DNA of 64,000 nt from Xanthomonas vesicatoria ATCC 35937 (GCF_001908725.1 NZ_CP018725.1:4216001-4280000); one strand, 5' to 3'. Positions 18,291 to 29,033 are shown, counted from the stretch's first letter. Notes: a model not told the origin generated them from the letters alone. Numbers and translations are program-made.

Positions 18291-19577
18291 ATGAGCGAAG
18301 ACCGCCAAGGTCGTTCCGGCGACAGCAACAAGATTCTCTACTGCTCCTTCTGCGGTAAGAGTCAGCATGAAGTCCGCAAGCTGATTGCCGGTCCCAGCGT
18401 ATTCATCTGCGATGAGTGCGTTGAGCTGTGCAACGACATCATTCGCGAAGAACTCGAAGAAAAGGCGCAGTCGGCCCGTTCCAGCCTGCCCAAGCCGCGC
18501 GAGATCCTCGAAGTGCTCGATCAATACGTGATCGGGCAGTTGCGCGCCAAGCGCACGCTCGCCGTGGCGGTGTACAACCACTACAAGCGCATCGAAAGCC
18601 GCAGCAAGAACGACGACGTCGAACTCGCCAAATCCAACATCCTGCTGGTCGGTCCGACCGGTTCGGGCAAGACGCTGCTGGCCGAAACGCTGGCGCGCCT
18701 GCTCAATGTGCCGTTCACGATCGCCGATGCCACCACGCTGACCGAAGCCGGCTATGTCGGCGAGGACGTGGAAAACATCATCCAGAAGCTGCTGCAGAAG
18801 TGCGACTACGACGTCGAGAAGGCGCAGCAGGGCATCGTCTACATCGACGAAATCGACAAGATCTCGCGCAAGAGCGAGAACCCGTCGATCACCCGCGACG
18901 TGTCCGGCGAAGGCGTGCAGCAGGCGCTGCTGAAGCTGATCGAAGGCACCGTGGCCTCGGTCCCGCCACAGGGCGGCCGCAAGCATCCGCAGCAGGAATT
19001 CCTGCAGGTCGACACCAAGAACATCCTGTTCATCTGCGGCGGCGCATTCGCCGGTCTGGACAAGGTGATTCAGCAGCGTTCCAACGATGCCGGCGGCATT
19101 GGCTTCGGTGCCAAGGTCAAGAGCAGCGAGCGTAAGCAGGAAGTCGGCAAGATCCTGGCTGAAGTCGAGCCGGAAGATCTGATCAAGTTCGGCCTGATCC
19201 CGGAGTTCGTCGGCCGCCTGCCGGTGGTCGCCACGCTCGAGGAGCTGGACGAGCCGGCGCTGATCAAGATCCTGACCGAGCCGAAGAACGCCATCACCAA
19301 GCAGTTCAAGAAGCTGTTCGATATGGAAGGCGTGGAACTGGAGTTTCGCCCGGACGCGTTGTCTGCGATCGCCAAGAAGGCGCTCAAGCGCAAGACCGGC
19401 GCGCGTGGTCTGCGCACCATCGTCGAATCGGTGCTGCTGGATACGATGTACGAGCTGCCCTCGCAGGAAAATGTCAGCAAGGTGGTGGTGGACGAGTCGG
19501 TCATCGAACACAAATCCGAGCCGTATCTGATCTACCAGGCGCAACCGGCTCCGGCCAAGGCCGCGTCCGGCGACTGA
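18291..19577 (+). CDS. clpX: ClpX, ATP-dependent unfoldase of ClpXP
   Basis: A 428-residue AAA+ unfoldase. The N-terminal C4 zinc-binding domain (CSFCGKS and CDECVELC) recruits adaptors and substrates. Walker A is GPTGSGKT (about 121-128), Walker B is IVYIDEIDK, and the IGF-type loop needed for ClpP docking lies in GIGFGAKV. The gene ends before a strong terminator, so the tig-clpP-clpX block is closed before lon. Confidence 0.98.
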   Translation: MSEDRQGRSGDSNKILYCSFCGKSQHEVRKLIAGPSVFICDECVELCNDIIREELEEKAQSARSSLPKPREILEVLDQYVIGQLRAKRTLAVAVYNHYKRIESRSKNDDVELAKSNILLVGPTGSGKTLLAETLARLLNVPFTIADATTLTEAGYVGEDVENIIQKLLQKCDYDVEKAQQGIVYIDEIDKISRKSENPSITRDVSGEGVQQALLKLIEGTVASVPPQGGRKHPQQEFLQVDTKNILFICGGAFAGLDKVIQQRSNDAGGIGFGAKVKSSERKQEVGKILAEVEPEDLIKFGLIPEFVGRLPVVATLEELDEPALIKILTEPKNAITKQFKKLFDMEGVELEFRPDALSAIAKKALKRKTGARGLRTIVESVLLDTMYELPSQENVSKVVVDESVIEHKSEPYLIYQAQPAPAKAASGD

Positions 19578-19651
19578 GTCCTGTTGCCGTGGAGCCAGGC
19601 CCCGGCCCGGCTCGCGGTTAAAGGGGATCCAAGCGCTACTTGCAACACCTC

Positions 19652-19687
19652 GCCGATGGCCCCATAACGGGGCCATCGGCTTTTTTT
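19652..19687 (+). terminator. Rho-independent terminator after clpX
   Basis: A 12-bp perfect GC-rich stem (GCCGATGGCCCC / GGGGCCATCGGC) with a 5-base loop is followed by seven T residues, 75 bases after the clpX stop. It separates clpX from lon. Confidence 0.93.
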
Positions 19688-19721
19688 ACGCCTCAAAATC
19701 CCTCTTCCTGCGGAGCGCCCC

Positions 19722-22193
19722 ATGGCCCAGTCCCAACCAGAAGTTCTCGATCTGCCGGTGTTGCCGCTGCGCGACGTGGTGGTGTTTCCGCACATGGTGA
19801 TCCCGCTGTTCGTCGGCCGTGACAAGTCGATGCGCGCGCTGGAAAAAGCCATGGAGGCGGACAAGCGCATCCTGCTGGTTGCGCAGAAGTCGGCCGAGAC
19901 CGACGACCCGGCCGCTGGCGATCTGTACACCGTCGGCACCCTGGCCCAGGTGCTGCAACTGCTCAAATTGCCCGATGGCACCATCAAGGTGCTGGTCGAG
20001 GGCCTGTCGCGGGTCACCGTCGACAAGGTCGTCGAGCTGGACGGCGCATTGCAGGGGCAGGGCACCGAAGTCGAAGCCAGCGATGCGCGCGAGCCACGCG
20101 AAGTGGAGGCGATCGCGCGTTCGTTGATGTCGCTGTTCGAGCAGTACGTCAAGACCAATCGCAAGCTGCCTCCGGAGTTGCTGCAGACCCTGGCCGGCAT
20201 CGACGAGCCGGGTCGCTTGGCCGACACCATTGCCGCGCACATCGGGGTGCGACTGGCCGACAAGCAGCGCCTGCTGGAGATCACCGAGATCGGCGAACGG
20301 CTGGAGCTGCTGGTCGGGCTGGTGGACGGCGAAATCGACGTGCAGCAGCTGGAAAAGCGCATCCGCGGCCGCGTCAAGTCGCAGATGGAGAAGAGCCAGC
20401 GCGAGTACTACCTCAACGAGCAGATGAAGGCGATCCAGAAGGAGCTGGGCGATCTGGACGACGCGCCGGGCGAGCTGGAAGAACTCGCGCGCAAGATCGC
20501 AGAGTCCGGCATGCCCAAGCCGGTCGAGACCAAGGCCAAGGCCGAGCTCAACAAGCTCAAGCAGATGTCGCCGATGTCGGCTGAAGCCGCAGTGGTGCGC
20601 AATTATCTGGACTGGTTGTTGGGCGTGCCGTGGAAGAAGCGCACCAAGGTCCGCAAGGATCTGAAAGTGGCCGAAGACACGCTGGACGCCGATCACTATG
20701 GGTTGGACAAGGTCAAGGAGCGCATCCTTGAATACTTGGCCGTGCAGTCGCGGGTGAAGCAGATGAAGGGCCCGATCCTGTGCCTGGTCGGTCCGCCGGG
20801 CGTGGGCAAAACCTCGCTCGGTCAGTCGATCGCCAAGGCGACCAACCGCAAGTTCGTGCGCATGAGCCTGGGCGGTATCCGCGACGAGGCCGAGATCCGT
20901 GGCCATCGCCGGACCTATGTCGGTTCGATGCCGGGGCGCCTGGTGCAGAACCTCAACAAGGTCGGTAGCAAGAATCCGCTGTTCCTGCTGGACGAGATCG
21001 ACAAGATGTCGATGGACTTCCGCGGCGACCCGTCATCGGCGTTGCTGGAAGTGCTCGACCCTGAGCAGAACAACTCCTTCAACGACCATTACCTGGAAGT
21101 GGACCTGGATCTGTCGGAGGTGATGTTTGTCGCCACCTCCAACTCGCTCAATATCCCCGGCCCGCTGTTGGACCGCATGGAAGTGATCCGTATCCCCGGT
21201 TACACCGAGGACGAGAAGCTCAACATCGCCATGCGCTATCTGGTGCCCAAGCAGATCAAGGCCAACGGTTTGAAGCCGGAAGAGATCGAGATCGGCAGCG
21301 ACGCCATCCAGGACATCGTGCGGTATTACACGCGCGAGTCGGGCGTGCGTAATCTCGAACGCGAAGTCGCCAAGATCTGCCGCAAGGTGGTCAAGGAAAT
21401 CGCGCTTGCCGGTCCGCAGCCGGCGGCCACGAAGGCGGCGGCGAAGAAGGGCAAGCCGAAGGCGCTGGTCACCGTCAACGCGAAGAATCTGGACAAGTAC
21501 CTGGGCGTGCGTCGCTTCGACTTCGGCCGCGCCGAAGAAGAAAACGAAATCGGCCTGGTCACGGGTCTGGCCTGGACCGAAGTCGGCGGCGAGTTGCTGC
21601 AGGTCGAATCCACGCTGGTGCCCGGCAAGGGCAATCTGATCCTCACCGGTCAGCTCGGTAACGTCATGAAGGAATCGGCATCGGCCGCGTTGTCGGTGGT
21701 GCGTTCGCGTGCCGAGCGTCTCGGCATCGATGTGGATTTCCTGCAGAAGCAGGACGTGCATGTGCACGTGCCCGATGGCGCCACACCGAAGGATGGTCCA
21801 AGCGCAGGTATCGCCATGGTGACGTCGTTGGTGTCGGTGCTGACCCGCGTACCGATCCGCGCCGATGTGGCGATGACCGGCGAGATCACGCTGCGCGGCC
21901 GTGTGTCGGCAATCGGTGGTTTGAAGGAAAAATTGCTGGCGGCACTGCGTGGTGGCATTCGCACCGTGTTGATCCCGGACGAGAACCGCAAGGACTTGGC
22001 CGACATTCCGGCCAACGTCACGCGCGACTTGAAGATCGTGCCGGTCAAGTGGATCGACGAAGTGCTGGATCTGGCGCTGGAGCGCCCGCTGGCACCCAAG
22101 AAGGCAGGCAAAGAAAAAGCTCGCAAGACCGCTTCGCGTGTTGCCGTGCGCGGCAAGTCACGCACTACTCCGGGTACCCGCGTCAAGCACTAA
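19722..22193 (+). CDS. lon: Lon protease (endopeptidase La)
   Basis: An 823-residue ATP-dependent protease acting on misfolded and regulatory proteins in the cytoplasm. The N-terminal substrate-binding domain begins [11 protein letters not shown]. Walker A is GPPGVGKTS (357-364) and Walker B is LFLLDEIDK. The catalytic Ser694 lies in DGPSAGIA and the dyad Lys737 in [10 protein letters not shown], 43 residues apart as in E. coli Lon. The C-terminus ends in an extra basic Ala/Lys-rich tail. It has its own promoter region downstream of the clpX terminator. Confidence 0.98.
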   Translation: MAQSQPEVLDLPVLPLRDVVVFPHMVIPLFVGRDKSMRALEKAMEADKRILLVAQKSAETDDPAAGDLYTVGTLAQVLQLLKLPDGTIKVLVEGLSRVTVDKVVELDGALQGQGTEVEASDAREPREVEAIARSLMSLFEQYVKTNRKLPPELLQTLAGIDEPGRLADTIAAHIGVRLADKQRLLEITEIGERLELLVGLVDGEIDVQQLEKRIRGRVKSQMEKSQREYYLNEQMKAIQKELGDLDDAPGELEELARKIAESGMPKPVETKAKAELNKLKQMSPMSAEAAVVRNYLDWLLGVPWKKRTKVRKDLKVAEDTLDADHYGLDKVKERILEYLAVQSRVKQMKGPILCLVGPPGVGKTSLGQSIAKATNRKFVRMSLGGIRDEAEIRGHRRTYVGSMPGRLVQNLNKVGSKNPLFLLDEIDKMSMDFRGDPSSALLEVLDPEQNNSFNDHYLEVDLDLSEVMFVATSNSLNIPGPLLDRMEVIRIPGYTEDEKLNIAMRYLVPKQIKANGLKPEEIEIGSDAIQDIVRYYTRESGVRNLEREVAKICRKVVKEIALAGPQPAATKAAAKKGKPKALVTVNAKNLDKYLGVRRFDFGRAEEENEIGLVTGLAWTEVGGELLQVESTLVPGKGNLILTGQLGNVMKESASAALSVVRSRAERLGIDVDFLQKQDVHVHVPDGATPKDGPSAGIAMVTSLVSVLTRVPIRADVAMTGEITLRGRVSAIGGLKEKLLAALRGGIRTVLIPDENRKDLADIPANVTRDLKIVPVKWIDEVLDLALERPLAPKKAGKEKARKTASRVAVRGKSRTTPGTRVKH

Positions 22194-22219
22194 CGTGCGC
22201 TGTCTAAGACGTCCCGAAA

Positions 22220-22256
22220 CAAGCCAAAACCCGCGTCGTTATTGGGTTTTGGCTTG
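22220..22256 (+). terminator. Rho-independent terminator after lon
   Basis: A 13-bp perfect stem (CAAGCCAAAACCC / GGGTTTTGGCTTG) with an 11-base loop lies 27 bases after the lon stop. No long T run follows, but the stem itself carries T residues on its 3' arm. Confidence 0.7.
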
Positions 22257-22407
22257 CGTGCTGTTGGGGGCGCTGGTATAAATGCACGACTCGTGGGCGC
22301 GGCAAAATGTGATGCGTCACGCGATACCACTTGTGTCGGGTTCTTCGCTAACGGCAAGAGCGCCGATTGTCGATTCCGCGGCATCTGCCGCAAAGGGAGT
22401 TTCAAGA

Positions 22408-22680
22408 ATGAATAAAACCGAATTGATCGATGGCGTTGCCGCTGCCGCTGACATCTCCAAGGCTGAGGCCGGCCGTGCTGTTGACGCGGTTGTGAGCGAA
22501 ATCACCAAGGCGCTGAAGAAGGGCGACGCTGTCACCCTCGTTGGCTTCGGCACCTTCCAGGTCCGCGAGCGCGCTGAGCGTACCGGCCGCAATCCGAAGA
22601 CCGGCGACAGCATCAAGATCGCTGCTTCGAAGAATCCTGCATTCAAGGCTGGTAAAGCCCTGAAGGATGCAGTAAACTAA
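22408..22680 (+). CDS. hupB: DNA-binding protein HU (HU-beta type)
   Basis: A 90-residue histone-like protein that bends DNA non-specifically. The family signature is complete: MNKTELI start, [13 protein letters not shown] beta-arm base and [12 protein letters not shown] tip, ending [12 protein letters not shown]. The start at 22408 is preceded by an AAAGGGAG ribosome site; the earlier in-frame ATG at 22282 is not conserved. Position directly after lon matches the lon-hupB-ppiD order of gammaproteobacteria. Confidence 0.97.
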   Translation: MNKTELIDGVAAAADISKAEAGRAVDAVVSEITKALKKGDAVTLVGFGTFQVRERAERTGRNPKTGDSIKIAASKNPAFKAGKALKDAVN

Positions 22681-22691
22681 TCGACTCGCTA

Positions 22692-22766
22692 GGGTGCTTA
22701 GCTCAGCGGTAGAGCGTCTCCCTTACACGGAGAGGGTCGGGGGTTCGAAACCCTCAGCACCCACCA
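22692..22766 (+). tRNA. tRNA-Val(UAC)
   Basis: A 75-base cloverleaf with acceptor GGGTGCT/AGCACCC, anticodon loop CTTACAC with TAC, T arm GGTTCGAAACC and encoded CCA. Confidence 0.96.
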
Positions 22767-22793
22767 CTAAGCACCAGGCAAAGTTTTAAGCGC

Positions 22794-22870
22794 GGAGCGG
22801 TAGTTCAGCTGGTTAGAATGCTGGCCTGTCACGCCGGAGGTCGCGGGTTCGAGTCCCGTCCGCTCCGCCA
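22794..22870 (+). tRNA. tRNA-Asp(GUC), copy 1
   Basis: A 77-base cloverleaf with acceptor GGAGCGG/CCGCTCC, anticodon loop CTGTCAC with GTC, T arm GGTTCGAGTCC and encoded CCA. It is identical to the second copy 92 bases downstream. Confidence 0.96.
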
Positions 22871-22962
22871 GTTACACCGAAGCACCTGAGCAATTGGGGG
22901 CTTCGTTTTCTCCACAGCATTTGCGATGCGAGTGCGGTGGGGGAGATGTCCAAGTTTAAAGC

Positions 22963-23039
22963 GGAGCGGTAGTTCAGCTGGTTAGAATGCTGGCCTGTCA
23001 CGCCGGAGGTCGCGGGTTCGAGTCCCGTCCGCTCCGCCA
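22963..23039 (+). tRNA. tRNA-Asp(GUC), copy 2
   Basis: Identical in all 77 bases to the first tRNA-Asp copy. Two bases upstream and two downstream are also shared, so the pair is a local duplication. Confidence 0.96.
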
Positions 23040-23050
23040 GTTATACCCAA

Positions 23051-23079
23051 GCCCTCGGCCGTGTGCCGGGGGCTTTTTT
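23051..23079 (+). terminator. Rho-independent terminator after tRNA-Asp copy 2
   Basis: A GC-rich hairpin (GCCCTCGGC / GCCGGGGGC, one G-T pair) with a 5-base loop is followed by six T residues. Confidence 0.85.
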
Positions 23080-23320
23080 ATTGGCTGTGTGAGCGCTGTC
23101 GCGTGGGTGGGACGGCGCATTGGCCTTTGCGGGCTGGAAGTAAGGCGTGGCACGGTGGCTGCGCGGCGCGATGACGACGGGTATTTGCGCCGCGACCGGT
23201 CTTGCTGACGCAGCGTGGCGTCTTTGCTGCATCTTGGCCAAGGCCGAACGGGTGTTGGGCTGGGTGCGTGGCGTCAAGCGGGTTACACTGCGCGGCTCGC
23301 CCACAGGCCGTGATTTGCCA

Positions 23321-25291
23321 ATGCTGCAGAAACTTCGCGACAAGACGTCAGGCTGGATCGCTACCGCCATCCTGGGGTTGCTGATGATTCCGTTCCTGTT
23401 CGTCATCGACAACAGCTACCTGGGCGGCATTGGCGCCAACAATGTGGCCAAAGTGCAGGCGCCGCCAACCTGGTGGAAGTCCGCGCCGACCTGGTGGCCG
23501 GTCTCGTTGCTGTGGCAGCACCATGAAATCAGCACCCAGGATTTCCGCGCGCGCTTCGAACAGGCGCGGATGCAGGAGCGTCAGCGGCAGGGCGAGAAAT
23601 TCGACCCACGCACTTTCGAATCGCGCGAAAACAAGCTGCAGGTGCTCGACCAGTTGGTGGACGAGCAAGTGGTGCGCCTTGGCGCCGAAGATGCCGGCAT
23701 CGTGATCGGCGATGCGACGGTGCGCGATTACATCACCAACATCCAGGCGTTCCAGGTCGATGGCAAGTTCAGCCCTGACCAGTACCGCGCCGCATTGGCG
23801 CAGGGCACGCCGCCGCGCACGCCGGCGCAGTTCGATGCGCTGGTGCGCGACAGCTTGCAGCAGTCGGTGATTCCGCAGGCCGTGGCCGAATCGGGTTTTG
23901 CGACCAAAACCGAGTTCGAGCGCCTGCTCAAGCTGATGGGCGAAACGCGCGATGTGGAGTTGGCGATGTTGCCGGCGCCGGCTGCCGATACCGCACCGGT
24001 CAGTGATGCGCAGATCAAGCAGTGGTACGACACGCATGCACAGGATTTCCGCCAACCGGAGACCGTGAGCATCGAGTACGTCGAACTCAATGCCGCCACG
24101 ATGCCGCCGGCCACGGCGGCTGACGAAGCGACGTTGCGCAAGCGCTACGAAGAAGAAAAGGCGCGTTTCGTCGAGCCGGATCAACGTCTGGCTTCCCACA
24201 TCCTGATCACTGCCGGCAGCGATGCTGCTGCGCAGAAGGCAGCAGAAGCCAAGGCTGCCAAGCTGGCCGCCGATGCGAAGCAGCCAGGCGCCGACTTTGC
24301 TGCGCTGGCCAAGGCCAATTCGCAGGATCCTGGCTCCAAGGATGCCGGTGGCGACCTGGGTTGGGTCGAGAAGGGCACCATGGTCAAGCCGTTCGAAGAC
24401 GCGCTGTTTTCGATGAAGGCCGGCGATGTGGTCGGGCCGATCAAGAGCGAGTTCGGCTATCACGTGATTCAGCTGCGTGAGGTCAAGGGCGGGCAGGGCA
24501 AGTCGTTCGAACAGGTGCGCGACCAGTTCGCTGCCGAGCAGCTCAAGGCCGATGCCGACAAGGCGTATGCCGATATCAGTGGCAAGCTGGTGGACCAGGT
24601 CTACAAGAATCCGACTGCGCTGGAGCCGGCTGCCAAGCAGGTCGGTGTGCCAGTGCAGACCCTTGGTCCGTTCTCGCGTACCACTGCCAGCGGGATTGCG
24701 GCCAATCCGGCGGTGCTGCGTTCGGCGTTCTCCGAAACGTTAGTGCAGGACGGCACGGTCAGCGACCCGATCACCATCGCTCCGAACCACAGCGTGATGC
24801 TGCGCGTGACCAATCACACTGCCGAGCAGGCGTTGCCGTTGGACAAGGTGCGCGACAAGGTAACCGCAGCGGTGCATGCCGACCGCAGCGAGAAAGCCGC
24901 TGCTGCTGTTGCCGACGCGCTGCTGGCGCGCGTGCAGAAGGGTGAAACATTGCAGGCACTGGCTGCGAGCGAGAAGCTGCAGGTGCAGCCGATCCCGGGC
25001 CTGCCGCGCACTGCGCCGATTCCGACGCCCGCCGCAAATCGCGCCATCTTCAGTGCGCCGCGTCCGACCGAGGGCAAGCCGTCGGTGGGCAAGGTGGAAC
25101 TGGATGGCGGTCGCTTTGCGGTCTTTGTGATCAGCAAGGCGACGCCGGGCGACCTGAAGCAGATGCCTGCCGAGCAGCAGACGATGCTGCGCGAGCAGCT
25201 GAGCCAGATCGACGGTAACAATGCTGCGCAGGCCTACGTCAAGGAAATGCGCAAGCGTTACAAGATCCAGATCGAAGAGGCGCAGCTGTAA
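23321..25291 (+). CDS. ppiD: Periplasmic folding chaperone PpiD (SurA-N/parvulin)
   Basis: A 656-residue inner-membrane-anchored chaperone at the Sec exit. One N-terminal membrane segment (about residues 11-30; ATAILGLLMIPFLFVI) precedes a SurA-N-like helical region, and the parvulin-type isomerase domain starts at RLASHILI and ends at GYHVIQLREV (about 290-390). An ATG at 23321 is chosen over a much earlier in-frame start at 23147 because it begins directly before the conserved MLQKLRDK membrane anchor. An Ala/Lys-rich insert inside the parvulin domain is typical of Xanthomonas. Position after hupB is conserved. Confidence 0.95.
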   Translation: MLQKLRDKTSGWIATAILGLLMIPFLFVIDNSYLGGIGANNVAKVQAPPTWWKSAPTWWPVSLLWQHHEISTQDFRARFEQARMQERQRQGEKFDPRTFESRENKLQVLDQLVDEQVVRLGAEDAGIVIGDATVRDYITNIQAFQVDGKFSPDQYRAALAQGTPPRTPAQFDALVRDSLQQSVIPQAVAESGFATKTEFERLLKLMGETRDVELAMLPAPAADTAPVSDAQIKQWYDTHAQDFRQPETVSIEYVELNAATMPPATAADEATLRKRYEEEKARFVEPDQRLASHILITAGSDAAAQKAAEAKAAKLAADAKQPGADFAALAKANSQDPGSKDAGGDLGWVEKGTMVKPFEDALFSMKAGDVVGPIKSEFGYHVIQLREVKGGQGKSFEQVRDQFAAEQLKADADKAYADISGKLVDQVYKNPTALEPAAKQVGVPVQTLGPFSRTTASGIAANPAVLRSAFSETLVQDGTVSDPITIAPNHSVMLRVTNHTAEQALPLDKVRDKVTAAVHADRSEKAAAAVADALLARVQKGETLQALAASEKLQVQPIPGLPRTAPIPTPAANRAIFSAPRPTEGKPSVGKVELDGGRFAVFVISKATPGDLKQMPAEQQTMLREQLSQIDGNNAAQAYVKEMRKRYKIQIEEAQL

Positions 25292-25320
25292 CGGCTGGCT
25301 GCCACCGGATGGAAAGAGAG

Positions 25321-25342
25321 AGCCCGGGTGACCGGGCTTTTT
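25321..25342 (+). terminator. Rho-independent terminator after ppiD
   Basis: A 7-bp stem AGCCCGG/CCGGGCT with a GTGA loop is followed by a T run, 30 bases after the ppiD stop. Confidence 0.85.
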
Positions 25343-25929
25343 CTTTGTGCGCTGTTGGCGTTGCGCATCGGTATGGGGATCGTGTTTCAGCCGCCGGTGC
25401 GCACGGTGGTGAGCAGTCAGGGCTTGCCCGTCTGCGGTCGAACATGCACAGCGCGGGCACGATCAGGTAGTAAACAGTTGCATCGCCACCAGATGGGCAC
25501 GCTGCGGCGTGTCCCGTTCCCCCGCTCCGATTCCAAGTGCGCCGACACTATTCTCAACGTTCTCCGAGCCTTTCTCGTCGGTTTGGCGAGGTGCTGCGCT
25601 AGTCGTGATCACGAGGCTTGAGTGCTGGGGGTGCGGGTACCTAGCCGGCGCTGCGGTAACCGCTCTTGGGCTGTGTCGGCGCGGCTTCCTCAAATTCGGC
25701 AAGCTGAAATTCCTGCCTGAAGCTGCAGTTGGATGAGGGGTTCGCCAATGCAGGTTTTGCCGCGTCGAGCCATGCCGGCGAGCTACCAAGCCCCGTGCAA
25801 TGCAACCCACTGCACACGCAGCGATCAGTGACGGCGTTTTGCGAGGCTTAGATATGTTCCTAAACGACAGCGATCAAGAACTCCCAGCTCTTGATGCTCA
25901 GCCGCGTATGCCGCTGAGCACAGGCTCGC
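25343..25929. other. Intergenic region without a gene
   Basis: A 587 bp stretch between the ppiD terminator and the end of the lytic transglycosylase gene. Short open frames on both strands overlap each other and show no family resemblance. No tRNA, strong hairpin or repeat array is recognised. Confidence 0.6.
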
Positions 25930-27114
25930 TCAAGGCGTGTCGTTGAACGAAAGCACCATGCCAGGTTTCAAAACGGCACGCTTGTCCAGGCCATTGCTGG
26001 CGAGCAGGGTGGCAACGGTAATACCGTAGCGACGAGCGATGGCCCATGCGGATTCGCCATTGCGCACAGTGTGGGTGCGGGCGGGCGAGGGGTGGGGCGC
26101 CTTGGCGGTTGCGGTGCTGGCGAGCGCTGGTGCGGAGCCAGTCGTGTCAGCATCCATGCTCGCAGAGGCGGATGCCATCACTGCGCTGCTGGAGCCAGGC
26201 TGCGCCGGCGCGGCAGGGGCCAGCACGTGCACGCCTTTTGGTGCCGCACGGGCGCTCGCCACTGCAGGGTTCAGGCGCGCCAACAGTTGCGGCTCGATCG
26301 CGCGCTGCCCGGCCCAGGTGTTGAGGCTGGTGCCGGCCGGAAGCGCGTGTTCGGTCAATACAGGCACCTGGCGATCCAGTGAGGTCAGCAAGGTGCCCTG
26401 TTGTTGTGCATGATCGAGCACGCAGGCCAGCGCGTGCAGCTTTTCGACATAGTCGTAAGTCACTTTGGACATGCCGGGCAGCTCTGCCGGGCGCGCGTTC
26501 TGCGCGTTCATGCCAGCGCTGCGCATGGCCTGCAGCACGCGGTATTCGCCGGCGTTGTAGGCCATCAGCGCCAGGCGCCAATCGCCACCGAACATGCCGT
26601 ACAGCGTCTTGAGATAACGCACCGCCGCGGTGGTGGAATCCACTGCGGACAAGCGGCCGTCGTATTGCGCGCCAACCGGGACATGATGGTTGCGTGCGGT
26701 AGTGGCGATGAATTGCCATAGTCCTGCCGGGCCACTGCCGTTGCGCGCGCCAGGGCGGTAGCCGCTCTCGACGAACGGAATCAGCGCAAATTCGGTAGGC
26801 ATGTCGGCTGCACGCAACTCATCCACAACGTAGCCAAACAACGGCAGGACGTCCTGGGCATCGTCAGCCAGCCGGGCCGGGGCACGTGAGAAATGCTGTT
26901 CCCAGCGGGTATCGCTGTGTTCGCTGTCGCAGCCCGGATCGGCACGCCCTTCAAGAAACGACGAAAAAATCTCGCGGCCATTGCGCGTGCTGGGCGCGTT
27001 AGATGCGACAGCGGCGTTGTCGACGGATTTAATTCGGCTTGCGTCGTTAGATGAGGCCGCTGCCGGTGCGATCGCCGTGAGAGCGGCAATCACTGCCAAA
27101 ACCAAGCGCCTCAT
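25930..27114 (-). CDS. MltD-like membrane-bound lytic transglycosylase with LysM
   Basis: A 394-residue periplasmic murein transglycosylase. An N-terminal signal peptide (RRLVLAVIAALTAIAPAAA) lacks a lipobox cysteine. The SLT domain has catalytic Glu near residue 113 in FVESGYRPGARNGSGPAGLWQF and the MAYNAGEYR motif. After an Ala/Pro/Ser linker, a C-terminal LysM domain (about 346-390; HTVRNGESAWAIARRYGI) binds glycan. E. coli MltD carries two LysM repeats and a lipobox, so this is a shorter relative. The start overlaps the gloB stop by four bases, as in the conserved gloB-mltD pair. Confidence 0.9.
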   Translation of the reverse strand: MRRLVLAVIAALTAIAPAAASSNDASRIKSVDNAAVASNAPSTRNGREIFSSFLEGRADPGCDSEHSDTRWEQHFSRAPARLADDAQDVLPLFGYVVDELRAADMPTEFALIPFVESGYRPGARNGSGPAGLWQFIATTARNHHVPVGAQYDGRLSAVDSTTAAVRYLKTLYGMFGGDWRLALMAYNAGEYRVLQAMRSAGMNAQNARPAELPGMSKVTYDYVEKLHALACVLDHAQQQGTLLTSLDRQVPVLTEHALPAGTSLNTWAGQRAIEPQLLARLNPAVASARAAPKGVHVLAPAAPAQPGSSSAVMASASASMDADTTGSAPALASTATAKAPHPSPARTHTVRNGESAWAIARRYGITVATLLASNGLDKRAVLKPGMVLSFNDTP

Positions 27115-27878
27115 GCGCGAAATTCGTCTTTCCAGTGCCGAAGTTCGGCGAAAACGTCTACTTCAGAGGAAAGTGCGCCAGTTGTACGCGGTGCGACTGC
27201 GGCACGGATTTCGGGACGGCTGGTACGTAAGAAAGGATTGGTGGCCAGTTCACTCTTGAGCGAAATCGGCAGGGTAGGACGGGCTGCTTGACGCATGGCC
27301 TGGGCTTCCTGTTGACGGCGCTGCAAGGCAGCGTTGGTGGGATCGACGTGCAGCGCGAAGGCTGCGTTGGCCAGGGTGTATTCGTGGCCGCAACACACAA
27401 GCGTTTCGCCGGGCAAAGAGGCCAGGCGCTGCAACGAGTCGAACATCTGAGGAGCGGTACCTTCGAACATCCGCCCACAGCCTAGGCTGAACAGGGTATC
27501 ACCACTGAACAGATGGCGGTCTGTCACAAAGGCGATATGGCTGCGGGTGTGGCCGGGCACCGCTAGCACCTCAAAGCTGGTCCCCAGCAGCCGCAGACGC
27601 TCGTTCTGGCCGACGCGACGGGCATCTGCCGGTATGCGTTGGTCTTCGGGGCCAAACAGCTCAAGCTGCGGCCAGCGCTGCTGCAGCGCTGCCACGCCGC
27701 CAATATGGTCGCCGTGGTGATGGGTGAGCAGCACGGCGCTGGGGGTCCAGCCTTCACGCTCAGCAGCAGCGATCACCGGCTCGGCCTGACCGGGGTCGAC
27801 AACAACCGCGCGGCCATCCGCGGCGACCAGCGCCCAAATGTAGTTGTCGTCGAATGCGGGCAGGGCAGTCAGTCGCAT
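27111..27878 (-). CDS. gloB: Hydroxyacylglutathione hydrolase (glyoxalase II)
   Basis: A 255-residue metallo-beta-lactamase-fold enzyme that hydrolyses S-lactoylglutathione to lactate and glutathione, finishing methylglyoxal detoxification. The metal-binding motif THHHGDH, the later PGHTRSH and GDTLFSLGCGR motifs and the C-terminal glutathione-site helices are present. It is transcribed divergently from the methyltransferase gene with 12 bases between start codons, and is coupled to the lytic transglycosylase by a four-base overlap. Confidence 0.96.
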   Translation of the reverse strand: MRLTALPAFDDNYIWALVAADGRAVVVDPGQAEPVIAAAEREGWTPSAVLLTHHHGDHIGGVAALQQRWPQLELFGPEDQRIPADARRVGQNERLRLLGTSFEVLAVPGHTRSHIAFVTDRHLFSGDTLFSLGCGRMFEGTAPQMFDSLQRLASLPGETLVCCGHEYTLANAAFALHVDPTNAALQRRQQEAQAMRQAARPTLPISLKSELATNPFLRTSRPEIRAAVAPRTTGALSSEVDVFAELRHWKDEFRA

Positions 27879-27890
27879 AGAATTGGGACC

Positions 27891-28544
27891 ATGCCTGCCG
27901 TCTCATTCTCCCGTCAAGCTGTCTCATCCTGGTTTGATACTGGGGCGGGGCGCAGCCTGCTCCAGTCCGAGCGCCGCCTGGCGCTAGAGGCGCTACAGAC
28001 ACGGCCATCCCAGCCCTGGTTATGGGTGGCGCCGACCAAGGTATTGCCGCCACGCGAGTTGCTCGATGGCCGCGGGTTGCGCCTGTTTCGTACTGCCGGA
28101 CGTTTCGCAGGTGATGCGCGCTGCGCAATGCCGTTTCCGTTGCCCACTGAAAGCCTGCAGGCGATCGTGGTGCAGCATGCGGTGGTTGGTGGTGCGGCGG
28201 AATTTCTGGCCGAATGCGAGCGGCTACTGATGCCGGGCGGCCGGCTATGGCTGTTCACGCTCAATCCGTTGAGCCCATATCGTTTCCATTGGGCGCGACG
28301 TGGTCCGGTGGCGTTGCGCCCGGATCGCTGGCGATCGCTGGCGCTGCATGCCGGCTTGCAGTGTGTCGAAGCGGAACGCTTCCTCGGCCCGATTTGGCGG
28401 GCCGGGCGCGGTTCCTCCGATCCTGGCCGTGCGCCCTGGCGTGCGGTGTATTTACTCGAAGTGGAAAAACGCGCCTCTGCACCGATCGCACCGACGCCGA
28501 TCGCGCTGCCAACGCGCTGGCCGCAACCCGTGGCCACGATCTGA
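27891..28544 (+). CDS. SAM-dependent methyltransferase-like protein (YafS position)
   Basis: A 217-residue protein of the class I methyltransferase type. The SAM-binding half is weakly conserved; the later strand and loop [20 protein letters not shown] correspond to the post-motif III region of Methyltransf_11 members. Its place between gloB and rnhA matches yafS of E. coli, a conserved gene of unknown substrate. The start at 27891 lies 12 bases from the divergent gloB start, so the promoters must overlap the genes. Function remains unassigned. Confidence 0.82.
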   Translation: MPAVSFSRQAVSSWFDTGAGRSLLQSERRLALEALQTRPSQPWLWVAPTKVLPPRELLDGRGLRLFRTAGRFAGDARCAMPFPLPTESLQAIVVQHAVVGGAAEFLAECERLLMPGGRLWLFTLNPLSPYRFHWARRGPVALRPDRWRSLALHAGLQCVEAERFLGPIWRAGRGSSDPGRAPWRAVYLLEVEKRASAPIAPTPIALPTRWPQPVATI

Positions 28545-28572
28545 CCTTAGTACGCGACAATTCTGGAAGCTG

Positions 28573-29025
28573 ATGAAATCAATTGAAGTGCATACCGACG
28601 GCTCCTGCCTCGGCAATCCGGGGCCGGGTGGTTGGGCGGCCCTGCTGCGTTACAACGGCCGCGAGAAGGAATTGGCCGGCGGCGAAGCGGTGTCCACCAA
28701 CAATCGCATGGAATTGATGGCGGCGATCAAGGCGTTGGAAACGCTGACCGAGCCGTGTCAGATCGTGTTGCATACCGATTCGCAGTACGTGCGCCAGGGC
28801 ATCACCGAATGGATGTCCGGCTGGGTGCGGCGCGGCTGGAAAACTGCCGGCGGCGACCCGGTCAAGAACCGCGAGCTGTGGGAGCGGCTGCATGCGGCGA
28901 CGCAACGCCACAGCATCGATTGGCGGTGGGTGAAAGGCCACAATGGCGACCCGGACAACGAGCGCGTTGACGTGCTTGCCCGCAATCAGGCCATCGCCCA
29001 GCGCGGCGGCGCTGCAACTGCGTAA
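28573..29025 (+). CDS. rnhA: Ribonuclease HI
   Basis: A 150-residue enzyme that cuts the RNA strand of RNA-DNA hybrids, removing R-loops and primers. Acidic active-site residues are in HTDGSC (Asp8), NRMELMA (Glu46) and HTDSQYV (Asp68), with the final Asp in NERVDVLA. The basic-protrusion region [12 protein letters not shown] is present. It is followed after eight bases by dnaQ on the same strand, the usual rnhA-dnaQ arrangement. Confidence 0.97.
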   Translation: MKSIEVHTDGSCLGNPGPGGWAALLRYNGREKELAGGEAVSTNNRMELMAAIKALETLTEPCQIVLHTDSQYVRQGITEWMSGWVRRGWKTAGGDPVKNRELWERLHAATQRHSIDWRWVKGHNGDPDNERVDVLARNQAIAQRGGAATA

Positions 29026-29033
29026 GAGGATTC

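Noticed and set aside
18120-19676. A 518-residue minus-strand frame
   Set aside because: Antisense to clpX, which has all family motifs.
19686-20906. A 406-residue minus-strand frame
   Set aside because: Antisense to lon.
22794-23039. The two identical tRNA-Asp genes as an attachment duplication
   Set aside because: Both copies are complete with only 92 bases between them and no element; a local tRNA duplication is sufficient.
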